Shown: piece by piece, positions 1 to 11,426 of the stretch
How positions within the stretch are numbered: the first letter of the stretch is position 1
How the letters are laid out: every line of letters begins with the position of its first letter
Assembly (NCBI GenBank): GCA_021018995.1
Contig: CM037589.1
Location: forward strand, 7,641,001 to 7,705,000
Reading direction: 5' to 3'
Origin: Chloranthus sessilifolius
Lineage: Eukaryota > Streptophyta > Magnoliopsida > Chloranthales > Chloranthaceae
DNA: 64,000 nt
Translations under genes and position numbers: made by a program
The notes under the pieces: model-generated
Told to the model about the DNA's origin: nothing
The model's database searches: none
The model's input: only the letters and a program-made list of their open reading frames with translations

Positions 1-2976
1 AGTTCGTATCAGAGCCACTTGCCCTCACCTAACCTCTTGCTGACATCACCCTGACCATGTTGTCGTCAGCATGTGGTCATGCTGACATCAGCCAGGCCAA
101 ATGATTGACCTCTGATGAACAAAGAAGGGAGCACAATCAATTTTTGGCATAGAATCTCCATCTGAAGTTTCAGATTTAATGGATCAAGCATAAAAAAGTT
201 ATATAGATTTTTATTTTTCACCTTTTCCTATATGGTTTGGTTGGAACATGTCATAGATCCCTTCAAATCTATTTGCAACAATCTTTCGACGGTATAGTGG
301 TACAAGTTTTCTATCATAGCATCATCCTAGGGTTGCTTCACCTTTTAATGCTGATTGGAGGTGATTGAAGGCATGTTATGAACTTATGATATTTTTTGGG
401 TCATCGAGTCATAGATTTCTGGTTTTGTTAAGAATAGAGCCTCTGCAACTCTTCTTTTTTTTCTATAGATTATAATCTTTTTGTATCATTGACATTTGGT
501 GCAAGTATGTCCCACTCTATTAGATCATTTCCCTCTTTAAAATGTGTTTGGTGTTCGAAGTATCCGGGCGAAGTTGAGATTGGGGCTGTTTCTTCTGTTA
601 TTGCTGCTCCGATTGGCATCTTTTGACATTCTGGATGCCTTTCCCACATTGGTTGCTACTTGTGGATGTGTTTCCCACACAGTTGAAGTGTACTTAACCC
701 TATTGATTACTAGGTTCTATTCTTTCCTTCAAAATTGGAGATGGATTCCAAGCCGATGACGAATCTGTATTCTTTACATGTCGAGCTTGCGAGTTTCAAT
801 GGGAGGACTCCAGCTTCTCAAAATGCTTCACCTACTGTCACACCATGTGCCTCTAAATCATTGGCATATCCTGCCATGTATTCCCCTCATTCTTCTATGT
901 GGATTATTGATTCCAGTGCCACAGACCATATGACTAGTGAGCCTCACTTATTATTATCGGCTTCTCCTCACACATTATCTCAGCAAGTATGCTTGGCCAA
1001 TGGCACTTACACCCATGTTTTCGGTATAGATAATGTTCCTTTATCTGTTGATCTCTCCCTTATTGTTATTCTTCGTGTCCCACATCTTCATGTTAATTTA
1101 TTATCTGTGCACCGTTTAAGAAAATCTCTAAATTATTCTGTGACCTTTTTCCCTATCACTGCATTCTTCAGGACCTAAGGACAGAAGGTTATTGACACAT
1201 GATATGAGAGGGATGGACTTTACTACTTTGGAAATTATATGGGCTCTTCCCTTGCTTCTACTGTTGTTTTTAGTGGTCACATTTTATCTCTATCCAGTCA
1301 TGGTAAAGTTACCAGAGATACCCTGGGTTTGTGGCATGTCCATCTAGGACATGTGAATCTTCAACATTTGTATTTATTGTTTCCACCATTCAAAAATGTG
1401 ACACTAGAAAATTTCAATGTATGACATGTAAACTTTCGAAGTATACTCATACTTCCTTTCCACCTAACATGCATCTAGTGATAGCTTGTTAGCTTGTAAA
1501 TAGTGATGGTAGGGAATCTGCCCCACTTTTTTTAATGGTTTTCGATAAAATATTACACTATTATAGATGATCATTCAAGCTGTACTTGGGCATACTAGCT
1601 TAAGACTCAAGAGGATGTACTTTCCATTTTTATCAGTTTTGCTATTATGGTCCAAACTCAGTTTGGCAAGTTTATTAAATCTCTTTGTTCTAATAATGGT
1701 GAAGAGTAAACTTGTATTGCTTTCAAATCGTACCTTGAAAAACAAGAATCACGCATCAACTTTTCTTCCTTATACTCCACAACAAAATGGTGTTGGGAGC
1801 GAAAGAATAGGCATCTTGTTGGGAAATTGTAGGACATCCCAAGTTTTCGAATACTCAAAACAATCGGGGCTATGCTTCTGGTATTGATCATGGCAGTACT
1901 CCAGCTCCTAGTGCACCTATACCTCCAGTGATGCCTCCTAAAGCTTCATCACCTCATCCAATTACACTCACCCAGAGGAAGTATCGGGGACCTACTACAT
2001 AGATCATCAAACATGTGGAGGCCTCCCTCCTCACGACCACGTCCAAATTTCCTCCCTGAAGTCAGACCATGGAAAAGACAATGAGAGGAAAAAAGGTTAT
2101 ACTGCATTTCATGGATTTAGTAAGCTTTCTGACATAAAGTGAACTGAGGGCATTTTCAGGATATGACGGGTGGATGCCTTAGTGAGATTACCCACATGAA
2201 CATTCCCTTAGTCTCTCAAGAGGCACACCTCATCTGCAACACAAATATGACATGGTGTAGATAAGGGGGTAATAGATTCAAGCAATGACAACATACCGGA
2301 CATGTGATTAGTCTCTCTTGAATCAATGATCTAGAGAGACTGGGAGGAAGATATGGCATGTGTAGACCCAATGATACTTGTCTCTACCAGATGAGATGAG
2401 GAGGAGGGGGCTTGTGTGCTTTAAGTTCTCTGGATGGTGACCTAGAGGAAGAAGTGTACATGTCTCTCCCGCCTGGCTTTCTCTTCTCCAATGGGGAAAC
2501 AATCAAGTGTGCCACTTGAGGAAACCCATATATGGACTGAAGCAATCACCACTAGCTTGGTTTTAAATAATTTAGTGATGCAATTATAAAGTATAAACGT
2601 AGTCACCTTGATCATACTTTGTTCGTCGAGAGGGGATAAAAGATGACGACACTCATAGTATATGTTGATGACATCATTGTCACTAGGGATGACAGTGAGG
2701 AGATTGTGAAACTCGAGTATTACCTAAGTCAAGTTTTCGAGATTAAATACTTGGGACCTCTTTGTACTTCCTGGGGATTGAGGTTGCTAGATCTCAAAGA
2801 GAGTACACTCTTGATGTGCTTAAACAAGCCGAGACTTTGGGTTGTAAGCCTATTGACACACTTATGGACTAGAACCATAAGACCAATACTGAAGAAGGTG
2901 AACCTTTCAAAGATGTCAAGCAATACCAAAGGTTGGTTGGCAAACTCATATACTCCACCATGACCCGACAGGATAC

Positions 2977-3150
2977 ATGTGATAGTCCCACATCGGATAG
3001 GGAAAAGTCCTGACCCTGGGCTATATGTGATTGCGGACACTACATGTCATGACGTGTTTTGGGTGGGGAGTTAAGCCAATGTCAGAAACAAAACTGGTGC
3101 GGGGATCTAAGCTCAAAACTAGACACTATTGTGCATTGTGGGTCTAGGTC
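2977..3150. mobile_element. Small insert in copia A RNase H, TRIM- or LTR-like
   Basis: RNase H homology breaks after the codons for a TMTR-like motif near 2960 and resumes with NIAYAVS near 3155, so roughly 175 bp is foreign. It begins near TGTGATAGTCCCACATCGG. The TAGTCCCACATCGG motif is, from memory, common at the start of small plant LTR/TRIM sequences. I could not find a convincing TSD, so the exact edges and class are uncertain. Confidence 0.4.
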
Positions 3151-3604
3151 ATCACAATATAGCATATGCAGTTAGTAATATAAGCCAATATATGCACTCA
3201 CTAAGGACTCCACACTTGAATGTTGTCTACAAAATTTTAAGGTATTTGAAGTCTAGTCCTGGAAGAGTTCTCCTATATGAAGATCATGGTCATCTTGAAG
3301 TTGAGATATTTACTGATACTAATTATGTCAAATCAGTGATTAACAGCCGATTGACCATTGGATATGATACTTTCTTGGGTAGAAATCTTGTCACTTGGAA
3401 GAGTAAGCAAAACGTAATTTCCAACTCTACTGCAGAGGTAAAATATAGGGCAATGTCTCAAGGAGCCCGAGAAGGAATGTGGTAGTAGTATATACTTTCT
3501 GATCTCGGAATTCAAGTCCACAACGAGGCAGCTCTTCACATTGCCGAGAATCAGGTCTTCCACGAGAGAACCAAACATATTGAGGTGGATTGACACTTCA
3601 TAAG

Positions 3605-4720
3605 TGATGGGGACGCCGACACCGACCAATGTCACGAGCCAGTTTCATCGGTAATGAAACATTTTAGGTATGGGAGAATTGACGGGGACGCCACCAACAA
3701 AGACCTAGGGTTCAGGCCGTACAAGGTGTATCAACGGCGAAAGAAGCGACTGAAGGGCCAAGGAACGTCAAGAACCACCAAGGGAAAGCCCTAGACTTCA
3801 ACTTGGGAGCACCAAGCATCAACAGGCGACAGACGTCCATGGTTCCAGAACGGACGACCGGATTTCGAGGTGCTCACTGTTTAGTGACCACGGACGTCCG
3901 TGAGTAGACGACGGACATCCGTGGACCCCAGGTCAGACGTCCGTGAAAATCCGCGCCCCAACGTCTTAAGTGACGTAATTGTCCCTTTTATCCTTAGATT
4001 ATGTCCTTTTGTAAGTTACCATTTAGGGTAACATAATACTTTTCCATATTAGGGTGTTTCTATTTGTAACTACTATAAAAGGTAATTTTGTAAGCTATTT
4101 GTGGTACTTGATGAATTAATGAAATGATGCATTGCATTTTGAGCTTGAGAAAAGCTTTGAAGAGTGAGTTTTCTTCCCCGAGAGGGATTTGGTGTGAGGC
4201 CAAGGGTGAGATGCCCATGTTACTTTGATCTTCTTTCTTCTATCTTCCTATTATCTTGCTAATCTCTTGAATCTCAAATCTCCCTTTTACTTCATTGTTC
4301 AAATCTCAAATCCTAGATCTAGAGCAATATTGATGTCCATCATTATGGATCGAATCCAATCCTAGCCCATCGATCTATAACCGTTGTTGGACTCGAACTT
4401 GCTCAATTTGAGCTATTTAACTGATTCGATTCAAAAGCCCTAGTGAGGAGCCACCGATTCCACTAAAAATTACGATCTAATACCCCAACCTAGACGAAGC
4501 AAGGGTTCTAGCTCTCGGATCGCCTCTTCCACCATCCTAACGGATCCCACGCGTCGGATTGGACCCTACGTGAACCAAAGCATGGTCACCCAAGCGGAAT
4601 CCCACGAAACTCCAAGGTATCGCTTTAATTTGTGATTTAATTGCTCAATTAATTAATTTAATTTCGGCAAATCATCATATCATGGGCATTCATGGATTTC
4701 AGGGTCGTTGTCCCGCGTCA
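3605..4720 (+). mobile_element. Solo LTR (1,116 bp) inserted in copia A
   Basis: The sequence starts TGATGGGGAC and ends GTCCCGCGTCA, with imperfect inverted ends and TG...CA termini. It is flanked by a perfect 5-bp TSD, ATAAG, at 3600-3604 and 4721-4725. Removing it and one ATAAG rejoins the copia RNase H tail exactly (HFI then RE). The related copia B at about 10,720-10,735 reads straight through this point (catttcataagggagaagg), giving an in-window empty site. A TATA-like TACTATAAAA lies at 4071-4080. Palindromic ACGGACGTCCGT-type motifs occur at about 3830-3950. No internal region remains, as expected after LTR-LTR recombination. The strand is inferred from the TATA box. Confidence 0.9.
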
Positions 4721-4880
4721 ATAAGGGAGAAGGTAGAGTCCAAATAGTTTTGAGTACCTCAAGTTGCTTCCGAAGACCAACTTGTCGATATGCTCACAAA
4801 GGCGGTTGGAAGGAGTAGATTGAAATACATTACTTCCAAGTTGGGCATGACTGACATCTATGCACCAACTTGATAAGGTG

Positions 4881-5058
4881 TGTTGTTAGTCTTTTGGGTG
4901 TGTTGTAGGTAAGCAGGTGCTTTATCTTATTTCCATTGTTTGGATAGTCGTGGGATAGTGTCGTTGGTACATATATACTAATAATAGAATGGTATAGTTA
5001 TCTTTCCATAAACCTTCTTTATTCTTCTTCTTCCTCTACCTAAACCCTAAACCTAACA
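4881..5058 (+). repeat. Copia A 3' LTR candidate
   Basis: It follows the RNase H tail at the same place where copia B has its 3' LTR, starts with TGTTG and ends near CCTAACA. The left copy is off the window, so the edges are estimates. Confidence 0.5.
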
Positions 5059-5834
5059 TTAAATTATGGTGCTACCTTTGCTCCAATTACTAAGATGACT
5101 TATGTTTGGGTTGTTATTTCCATTGCGGCCAATCAGATTGGCATCTACACCAGTTAGACTTAAAGAATGTGTTTCTTCATGTGGAGATTTATATGGGTCC
5201 TCCACCTGACTTCCTGCTTCAAGGAGAGGTAAGGAAAGTATGTAGACTTTGGAACTCTATTTATGGTTTGAAACAATCACCTAGAGCATGGTTTCATCCC
5301 TTTAGCAATGCGGTAATTGACTTGGGGTTTCAAAGGTGTCACTTTGATCACACTCTTTATTCATTGTTTTGCATCTGATTTTTTGTTATACAAGTGAACC
5401 GAGCATATTGAAGTTGATGAGCATCCTGTTCGAGAAAAACTGTGGGATTGTTCACTTGAGCTTATTGATGTTTCTTCATCTCAACGGCTTATTGATGTTC
5501 TTACTAAAGCTATTGGGCATGGTCTTCTTCGGGATATTATTGTCAAGCTAGGCATGGAATGTTTAATGTTCATGCTCCAGCTTGAGGGGGAGTGTTTTGA
5601 TGTTCATGCTCCAGCTTGAGGGGGAGTGTCGGAGTGTGTTATGTACGGTTGTATAGTGTATATTGTGTGTGTGGTCTGTATGTAGTTTATTGGTGTGTAT
5701 TTATTTCTTTTCCCTCTTAATAAAAAAGCTAATGGAGACTCCTACCTCAGCTAAGCTACTCCCTCAATCTAACATCTTCTCCTTAAACCTCTAAACCCTA
5801 AAAGCTATAATATTTGTACTCTAACCTTTCAACA
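5059..5834 (+). mobile_element. Copia C: internally deleted copia fragment (RT piece, RNase H tail, 3' LTR)
   Basis: The fragment opens abruptly in RT (FAPITKMTYV), reads through LDLKNVFLHVE and YGLKQSPRAWF, and stops near 5378. It then jumps to the RNase H C-terminus (SSQRLIDVLTKA-type, about 5440-5560), so most of RT and RNase H is deleted. A purine-rich PPT (cttgagggggag) precedes a probable 3' LTR at 5627-5834. The PPT region is duplicated as a 33-bp tandem repeat (about 5563-5629). No 5' half or TSD is present. Confidence 0.7.
5563..5629 (+). repeat. 33-bp tandem duplication covering the copia C polypurine tract
   Basis: The segment containing gttcatgctccagcttgag followed by the G-rich tract occurs twice back to back. 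Each copy could mark an LTR start (TGTTTT or TGTCGG). Confidence 0.85.
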
Positions 5835-6092
5835 ACTCTTTTACGACCACTCAACTCTTGCCTCTCATGGTGATGACAAGTGGTGTGGCTGCTGCACCAT
5901 TGAACTCTCATTTCGTTTTTCACATTAGGGAATTTATTGACATTAAAGTTCCCACCTATGCACCACAAAAAAAATTAAGTTTGTTAGTTCATGCAGAAAC
6001 CCCAAATTTCACATTTGGTGGACACTCGAAGGATTAGATGTATTAAAGAAAATGATTTACTTTTTGCTGCAACCACCATTAACTATATGTAT
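5835..6092 (+). other. Copia gag-like leftover between copia C and copia B
   Basis: A weak open segment (about 5880-6010) reads APLNSHFVFHIREFIDIKVP, which resembles the start of a copia gag. It is short and broken. Nothing else is recognisable. Confidence 0.3.
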
Positions 6093-6320
6093 TGTTGGTG
6101 TGTCTGTAGTTATGTGCTAGAGATGATAGTGTATTGCAAGTAGTCTAGTGTGTAGTGATGACTATTAGGCGTATTGCAAGTAGTACCATATGGAATATAT
6201 AAAATAATGGAAAGGGTGTGGAGTAAACTAACTCACACAACCCTAATTTCCTTCTCTTCTTCTCCTCTTTCTAACCCAAATTTTCTCAAACCCTAGACAC
6301 ATATCCCATTATCGGATTCA
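6093..6320 (+). repeat. Copia B 5' LTR
   Basis: It matches 10887-11171 along its length. It is shorter because it lacks the expanded CT microsatellite of the 3' copy. It ends CGGATTCA just before the degenerate PBS. Confidence 0.8.
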
Positions 6321-7879
6321 ATTTAGTATCATGGCAGATTAGTTTTGGATGGTTAGGGTTGCTTACGTCACCCAGTAAGTGCTGACGTCAACATGACGCC
6401 ATACTGACATCAGCGGCCACACTATTGACCTTGAAATTCAAATTACCCCACATGGTATTGGTCGGAAAGTAGATGAACACTTCTAATTCTTACTTGGTTT
6501 GAGACCCCCTTCTTGTTGTTTCGAAAGTTCTTTTAAAGAAACCATAGTTCATGTTTTTCTGAACACTAGGACCTCGTGTGGTCAAAAGGGGGGTCGTGCA
6601 TGCCTAGGTTTTGATCGGATTTGGATGAGGTAGTCATGTATGTGACGCATCGACACTTTTCTGGCAGTTTGATGTGCAATTTGTTGATTTCTCTGAATAT
6701 CCTGAAACAGTTTTGAATCACAAAATTATGAGCTGCAGAGATCTGTGTTGCTGAAAGGGGCTGAAGATCTGGTGGTTATGCATTGATTCCTTGCTAGTGA
6801 TCATATGGAAGTGGATTCATTTCAATCTGTTGAGTATCAGGAGTGCTGCGATGTTTCTGTGCTTGAGCGTACCCTGTAGGTTACTATTCTTTTGCTGATT
6901 TCTGGCCCTAAAGCCTACTAAAACTCTGAAATTGGTGCGAGGGAGTTGGTCAAGTGTTCTTCATCCCTCATCAGCAGCATCGCTGAATGTATGTACGGAT
7001 CAGCATTAAGTAGTGTTGTTGTATTGTAAATCCTGGGGTGTGCAGCTGGTGCTTATGTAATTTTCTTGTGGGCAGAATCACTTGAAGGCTGAAGTAGTTT
7101 GTTTGTCTCTTGTTTGGTTGTAGCAATTGTAGTAATGTTGCCCGGTTACAACCGGTGGAGGTACTTCCTGTTTAACCATTACGTGTGTGTTGAACGTGGC
7201 TGTGTAGCCTTTGTCTATGGTTGGGTATCGTCGTTGCTTATACATGTGGAATTTTGGGGATGTCTCTGGTTTGACTCCTCTTTGTTGGTACATGTGAGTG
7301 TTATTTAAAGGGGTGGAAGAAGTCGAAGTTCCTGTAAGAAATGGTGCTGAAGGACTAATGCAAAGGGACATGAAAGAAGCTAAAATTATCCCTGTACTTT
7401 TGTCACTCTAACGCAAAAGGAAAATCAAGATCTCATACAGCATGCTTCCGGAGCCTGGGCTTCCTCTTCACAAGTGGCTGAGTCAGGTCAGGTGTCTCAG
7501 GGTTTGCCCATACACACGCTTTTTCATAGTCTCCGTTGATCATTGGTTCAAGGGCGACTGACAATATGTCTGGTATGCCTAAGCTCTTCCACTCCATGTC
7601 TCCAGTTTCTGATCCTTGTCATATTCGTGTTGATGATGGGTCTCTTGTCACTGCAAAAGGTAGTAACAGTTACATTTGGTAGTCTATCTCTGGATTCAGC
7701 ATTGTTAGTTTCAAAAATGCCTATGAATCTGTTATCTATTAGTCAAATCACGAAGTCCCGTAATTGCAATATAACCTTTTATCCCTCTCATTGTGTCTTT
7801 CAGGACCTAACTATGGGGAGGATTTTTTGTCATGGTTTTGAGCAGCGAGGCATCTCCTTGTTTGAATATCAGTTTATAC

Positions 7880-8617
7880 CATGGTAGTCAAGGCGACGCT
7901 ATAGCTCGCCATGAAAAATGGCAATGGGAAACACCATATACAACCAAATAGACATGATCCCTAAATAGCAACACCATAGTGTCATAATGGCAGAATAGCA
8001 CTATGTTGTTGCTATGCACGCTGTTTAATTTTTTTGGGATAATAATGCATAATGCTTATAAAATAGATAAGTTATAAGTATAACATTGTTATAACTTATA
8101 ATACTTATAAGTTATAACATTTTTATAATATATAAGTTACAAAAGTTAACTTACAAGTTACAAAATCCTAACTTATAAGTTAAAAAATCCTCGACTCTCT
8201 CTCTCTCTCTCTCATCACGAAACCTCAGCGTAATACCGGTCGACTGAAGCTCAATGTTGGTAACACTACGGTATATATATTTGATATTTAAATATTTTTT
8301 AAAATTCTATATTTATTTATTTATACTTATCATGTTGAAAATTTGTTGATGTTTCATATTTGATTTGTATTTATTGATATTTGTTTATGCCTAGAACATG
8401 AAATTCTCAATATCATAATCAAAATGTGATCCTTCAACGCTTAATTTTGTTTCTTCCTATATAAAAAATATAAGCAAATAAAAAAATACTACTAATTTAT
8501 AGATATAATAAAAATTTAATAAATTAATAAATAGTCTCGCCATGGCTTAGCCATAGCCACGCCATGGCGTAGCGAGCTTCTTCGCCATGACCTCGCTACA
8601 CCGCCTTAACTACCTTG
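7880..8617. mobile_element. hAT-type MITE no. 1 (738 bp)
   Basis: The terminal inverted repeats are CATGGTAGTCAAGGCG (left) and, read inward from the right end, CAAGGTAGTTAAGGCG. Both continue inward as GCTAT/GTAGC-CTCGCCAT-like sequence. The flanking 8-bp duplications GTTTATAC (7872-7879) and GTCTATAC (8618-8625) differ at one base. An 8-bp TSD and CARRG-type ends fit the hAT superfamily. The interior is AT-rich with no ORF. It sits between two copia B coding blocks, and removing it restores the order. Confidence 0.8.
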
Positions 8618-9595
8618 GTCTATACCAAAGCCAATTGTCGTTGTGACTATCTCATCGGATGACGCACACCTATGGCATGCTCGTTGTGGTCATCTACCCA
8701 TATCATGGTTGCGTATCTTGTTTCTTGAACAGGCTAATTCTTTTGACAGTACTAATTTCAAGTCTGAAGTCTGTCAACTCTTAAAACACTGCAAAAATTT
8801 GTATCCAGCTAGTCCAAGTAAAAAGTAGTAACCCTTTCCAACTTGTTTATTCCGATCTATGGGGTCCAGCTCCCATTACCTCATTGTGTGATTATTGTTG
8901 CTTTTTCACGTTTATTGATGATTACACCAGATATATCGCGTTCTTCCTAACAAAATCAAGGATGAGGTTCCCACGATTTTTCCCATCTTCCACAAGCTGG
9001 TCCAAACTCAATTTCATGAGGATGTTGAGATATTATGATATGATAATGGTGGGGAATATTCTTACTACCATCTTCAATCATACCTTCACACTCATGGAAG
9101 TGAGTGGCAAACTAGGTGTCCCTATACTCCGCAGTAGAATGGGGTAGCAGAGAGGAAAAACGTCATCTTGAGGTCCATCGCTCTCTTCTCCTCAAAATAT
9201 ATGTCCCAAAAAGATTTTGGGGGAAATTGTGCTTATTGGCTAGTTTCATGATAAATTGTATGCATACACATGTACTTGAGGGCAAGTCCCCTTATCAATT
9301 GTTGTGTCCAAATGCCCATTTGTTCCCTATACCCCCTCACGTGTTTGACTCTCTTTGTTTCATTCCTGTTGCCCACCATACCAAATTGGACCCAAAAGTT
9401 ACCAAGTGTATCTATATTGGTTACACACCAACTCAAAATGGGTACAAGTGTCATGACCAAATGTTCGCCTTCAGGGACGTGACATTCTTCGAGTCTCAAC
9501 CATCCTACTCTCCTCCCCAGTGCACTCTTTAGGGAGAGAACACTAAGGACGAAGAGAGCATTGTTGTTTTGCCATACATTGAAAATAATGGTGAT

Positions 9596-10262
9596 CAAGG
9601 TAGTTAAAGCGGTGTGGTGAAGAGGCTTGTCATACCATGGAGAGGCCATTTACAATTTTTTTAAAAAGAATTTTAATATTTTATTTTTTATTTATTAATC
9701 ATTAATATTTAATTTTTATTTAGTTTTTTACTATTTTTTAATTCATATATTTTTTCTAGAGGATGAAAAAAATTCAACTAATTAATCAAGCATAAAAAAA
9801 TATCAATAAATAGAGAGCAAATATTAATTATGAAATATGAAACCCCACTAAATTCGCAAATCGTAGCATGAGCAAGTATAAGTAAAATATAAATATGATA
9901 TAAAAAGATTAGACGATGTGAAATATTTAATAACACATCACATACCGTAGTGTTGTCATTGCTCAATTTGTGATAAAGGTCGCAAGAAACCTACAAAGGG
10001 AGGCGAGAGAGAGAGAGAGACGATAAAGAAGAAAGGGTTGCGTGTCTATAAGGCTGCGAGAGAAGAAAGGGAGGCGAGAAAGAGAAAAAAAAAATTGTGT
10101 GCCTTTTATCGTTGGAGGCCCGAGAGAAATGCAAGAGAGAAATGAGGAGAGGAGCTGCAAGAGCCGAGGAGTTATGAGCATTGTCCAAACCCTAGATTCT
10201 CCTTTGATATATAAAATTATAAGTTATAACTTATAATTATATGGCTTATAACTACTGATAAG

Positions 10263-10316
<54 letters not shown>

Positions 10317-10447
10317 CGAATATGGCGGCGCCATGGCACCATACCACAATGGCAACATTATGGCATCACCATTTTAACAGTTTCACCATGTCAGTGCATA
10401 TGACGAAATTTGTTGCCATTCGCCATGGCGACGCCTTGACTACTATG
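9596..10447. mobile_element. hAT-type MITE no. 2 (852 bp)
   Basis: It has the same ends as the MITE at 7880-8617: CAAGGTAGTTAAAGCGG on the left and CATAGTAGTCAAGGCG read inward from the right. A perfect 8-bp TSD, ATGGTGAT, is at 9588-9595 and 10448-10455. It contains a long (TA)n tract at about 10264-10315 and GA-rich stretches. The short frames inside are compositional. Confidence 0.85.
10264..10315. repeat. (TA)n microsatellite
   Basis: An uninterrupted TA tract of about 26 units inside hAT MITE no. 2. Confidence 0.95.
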
Positions 10448-10886
10448 ATGGTGATTGTGATAAGTTTTGAGAAAGGAGAAGGAAAAACACATCAGAAAAA
10501 GGAAGTACATACAAAAATACAATCAACAGAGCCAAAAGGAAAGGAAGTGTCCACTGAAAAGGATAATATCTTCAGTAAGTTTGGGAAAGGAAAGATTTAT
10601 TATGGCGGACCTTAGAGTTAGTGCAAAACTCCCCATGACACTATGGAGACAATGAAGTTACACAACACAGCTGAAAATTCCGAATAACATGAGAAGACCA
10701 AGCATATTGAAGTACATTGTCATTTCATAAGGGAGAAGGTTGAATCCAAGGAGTCCAGTATACCTCAAGTTAGCATGGAAGATCAACTTGTTGATGTATT
10801 CACCAAAGTTGTAGGAAAGAACCAATTGTACGACATCACTTTCAAGTTGGGCATGATTGACATCTATGCCCCAAGATGAGGGAGGG

Positions 10887-11062
10887 TGTTGGTGTGTCTG
10901 TAATTTATGTGCTAGAGATGATAGTGTACAAATGTGTCTATGTATTTGATAGTTTGGTGTGTAGTGAGGACTATTGGGCGTGTAGCAAGTAATATAAATA
11001 CTAATGAAAAGGTTGTCGAGCGAACTAACACACACCACCCTATTTTCCTTCTCTTCTCTTGT

Positions 11063-11119
<57 letters not shown>

Positions 11120-11171
11120 TCTTAACCTTAATCTTCTCAAACCATAGACACATATCCCATAACCGGATTCA
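10887..11171 (+). repeat. Copia B 3' LTR
   Basis: It is homologous to 6093-6320, with a (CT)n expansion at about 11065-11117. It follows a polypurine tract at 10873-10886. The long antisense frame over this region is produced by the microsatellite. Confidence 0.8.
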
Positions 11172-11426
11172 ATATGTATCACACTCAGTGCTAAAGTAGA
11201 TTGGGTAAGACTTGAGTGATGATATGAGAAGTCCACATAAGGAAAATTATCGTCATAAGACCAAATTAACTTGTATAGTAAGAAATAGATATTCTTGCTT
11301 ATCTATATATAGGGACTCCACAGGCAATGTTGAATTGCAACAGCCTTAGAGATCTTCACCATTCAAACTCGATATATTGTACAAGAATCAAAAATACAGA
11401 AAGTGACCACCAATTCATCATCCTGA

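Larger units (their letters stand above)
735..4875 (+). pseudogene. Copia A gag-pol remnant
   Basis: The remnant encoded the copia polyprotein (protease, integrase, RT, RNase H). At 897-960 the frame reads WIIDSSATDHMT, the copia protease motif with the usual DSGAT changed to DSSAT, so the active-site glycine is lost. LWHVHLGHVN at about 1330-1360 is the GAG-pre-integrase motif. TPQQNG at about 1776-1795 is the end of the integrase core. PPGFLF and a YGLKQS-like segment at about 2460-2550 belong to RT, and YVDDIIV at about 2661-2681 is the RT catalytic box. RNase H is at 3129-3485, with FTDTNYV and the tail resuming at 4721. Multiple stops and frame changes, a deletion between integrase and RT (about 1890-2440 is poorly recognisable) and two insertions make it non-functional. 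Confidence 0.8.
1..5058 (+). mobile_element. Copia A: degenerate Ty1/copia retrotransposon, 5' LTR outside the window
   Basis: The window opens within the leader of a copia element: a PBS-like GTATCAGAGCC lies at 6-16, as expected just after a 5' LTR primed by tRNA-Met. Protein motifs follow in copia order (protease, GAG-pre-integrase, integrase, reverse transcriptase, RNase H), but in several frames with stops. The tail of RNase H is at 4721-4875 and a short 3' LTR candidate at about 4881-5058. A 1,116-bp solo LTR (3605-4720) and a smaller insert (about 2977-3150) interrupt it. Its leader and tail resemble those of copia B at 6093-11171, so the two are related. No TSD can be tested because the left end is missing. 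The element cannot be autonomous. Confidence 0.85.
7540..10880 (+). pseudogene. Copia B gag-pol remnant lacking reverse transcriptase
   Basis: Recognisable blocks in order are as follows. At 7660-7878 there is SLSLDSALLVSKMPMNLLS and the following GAG-pre-integrase region. At 8643-8828, DDAHLWHARCGH is the LWH..LGH-type zinc-binding segment. At 8884-9160 lies the integrase core (FTFIDDYTRY, then a QNG-like end after frame changes). At 9270-9532 lies the copia integrase C-terminal region (KLDPKVTKCIYIGYTPTQNG). At 10690-10880 lies the RNase H tail (KHIEV..HFI). RT and most of RNase H are deleted. Frame changes are numerous, and two MITEs interrupt it. Confidence 0.8.
6093..11171 (+). mobile_element. 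Copia B: retrotransposon with both LTRs, degenerate inside
   Basis: The 5' LTR (6093-6320) and 3' LTR (10887-11171) start TGTTGGTGTGTCTG and end CGGATTCA. A degenerate tRNA-Met PBS (TTAGTATCATGGCA) follows the 5' LTR, and a PPT (agatgagggaggg) precedes the 3' LTR. An 8-bp direct repeat ATATGTAT flanks the element (6085-6092, 11172-11179). This is longer than the 5 bp usual for copia, so it is noted but not certain as the TSD. The internal region holds protease/GAG-pre-integrase and integrase remains and the RNase H tail, but RT is missing. Two hAT-type MITEs (7880-8617 and 9596-10447) sit inside, one between two coding blocks. Confidence 0.85.

Noticed and set aside
5040-5058. Telomere-like CCTAAACCCTAAACC
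   Set aside because: Only two units, within a copia LTR end; plant leaders and promoters often contain such telo-box motifs.
10658-11236. 192-codon minus-strand frame
   Set aside because: It runs through the (CT)n microsatellite and antisense to the copia B 3' LTR; no protein features.
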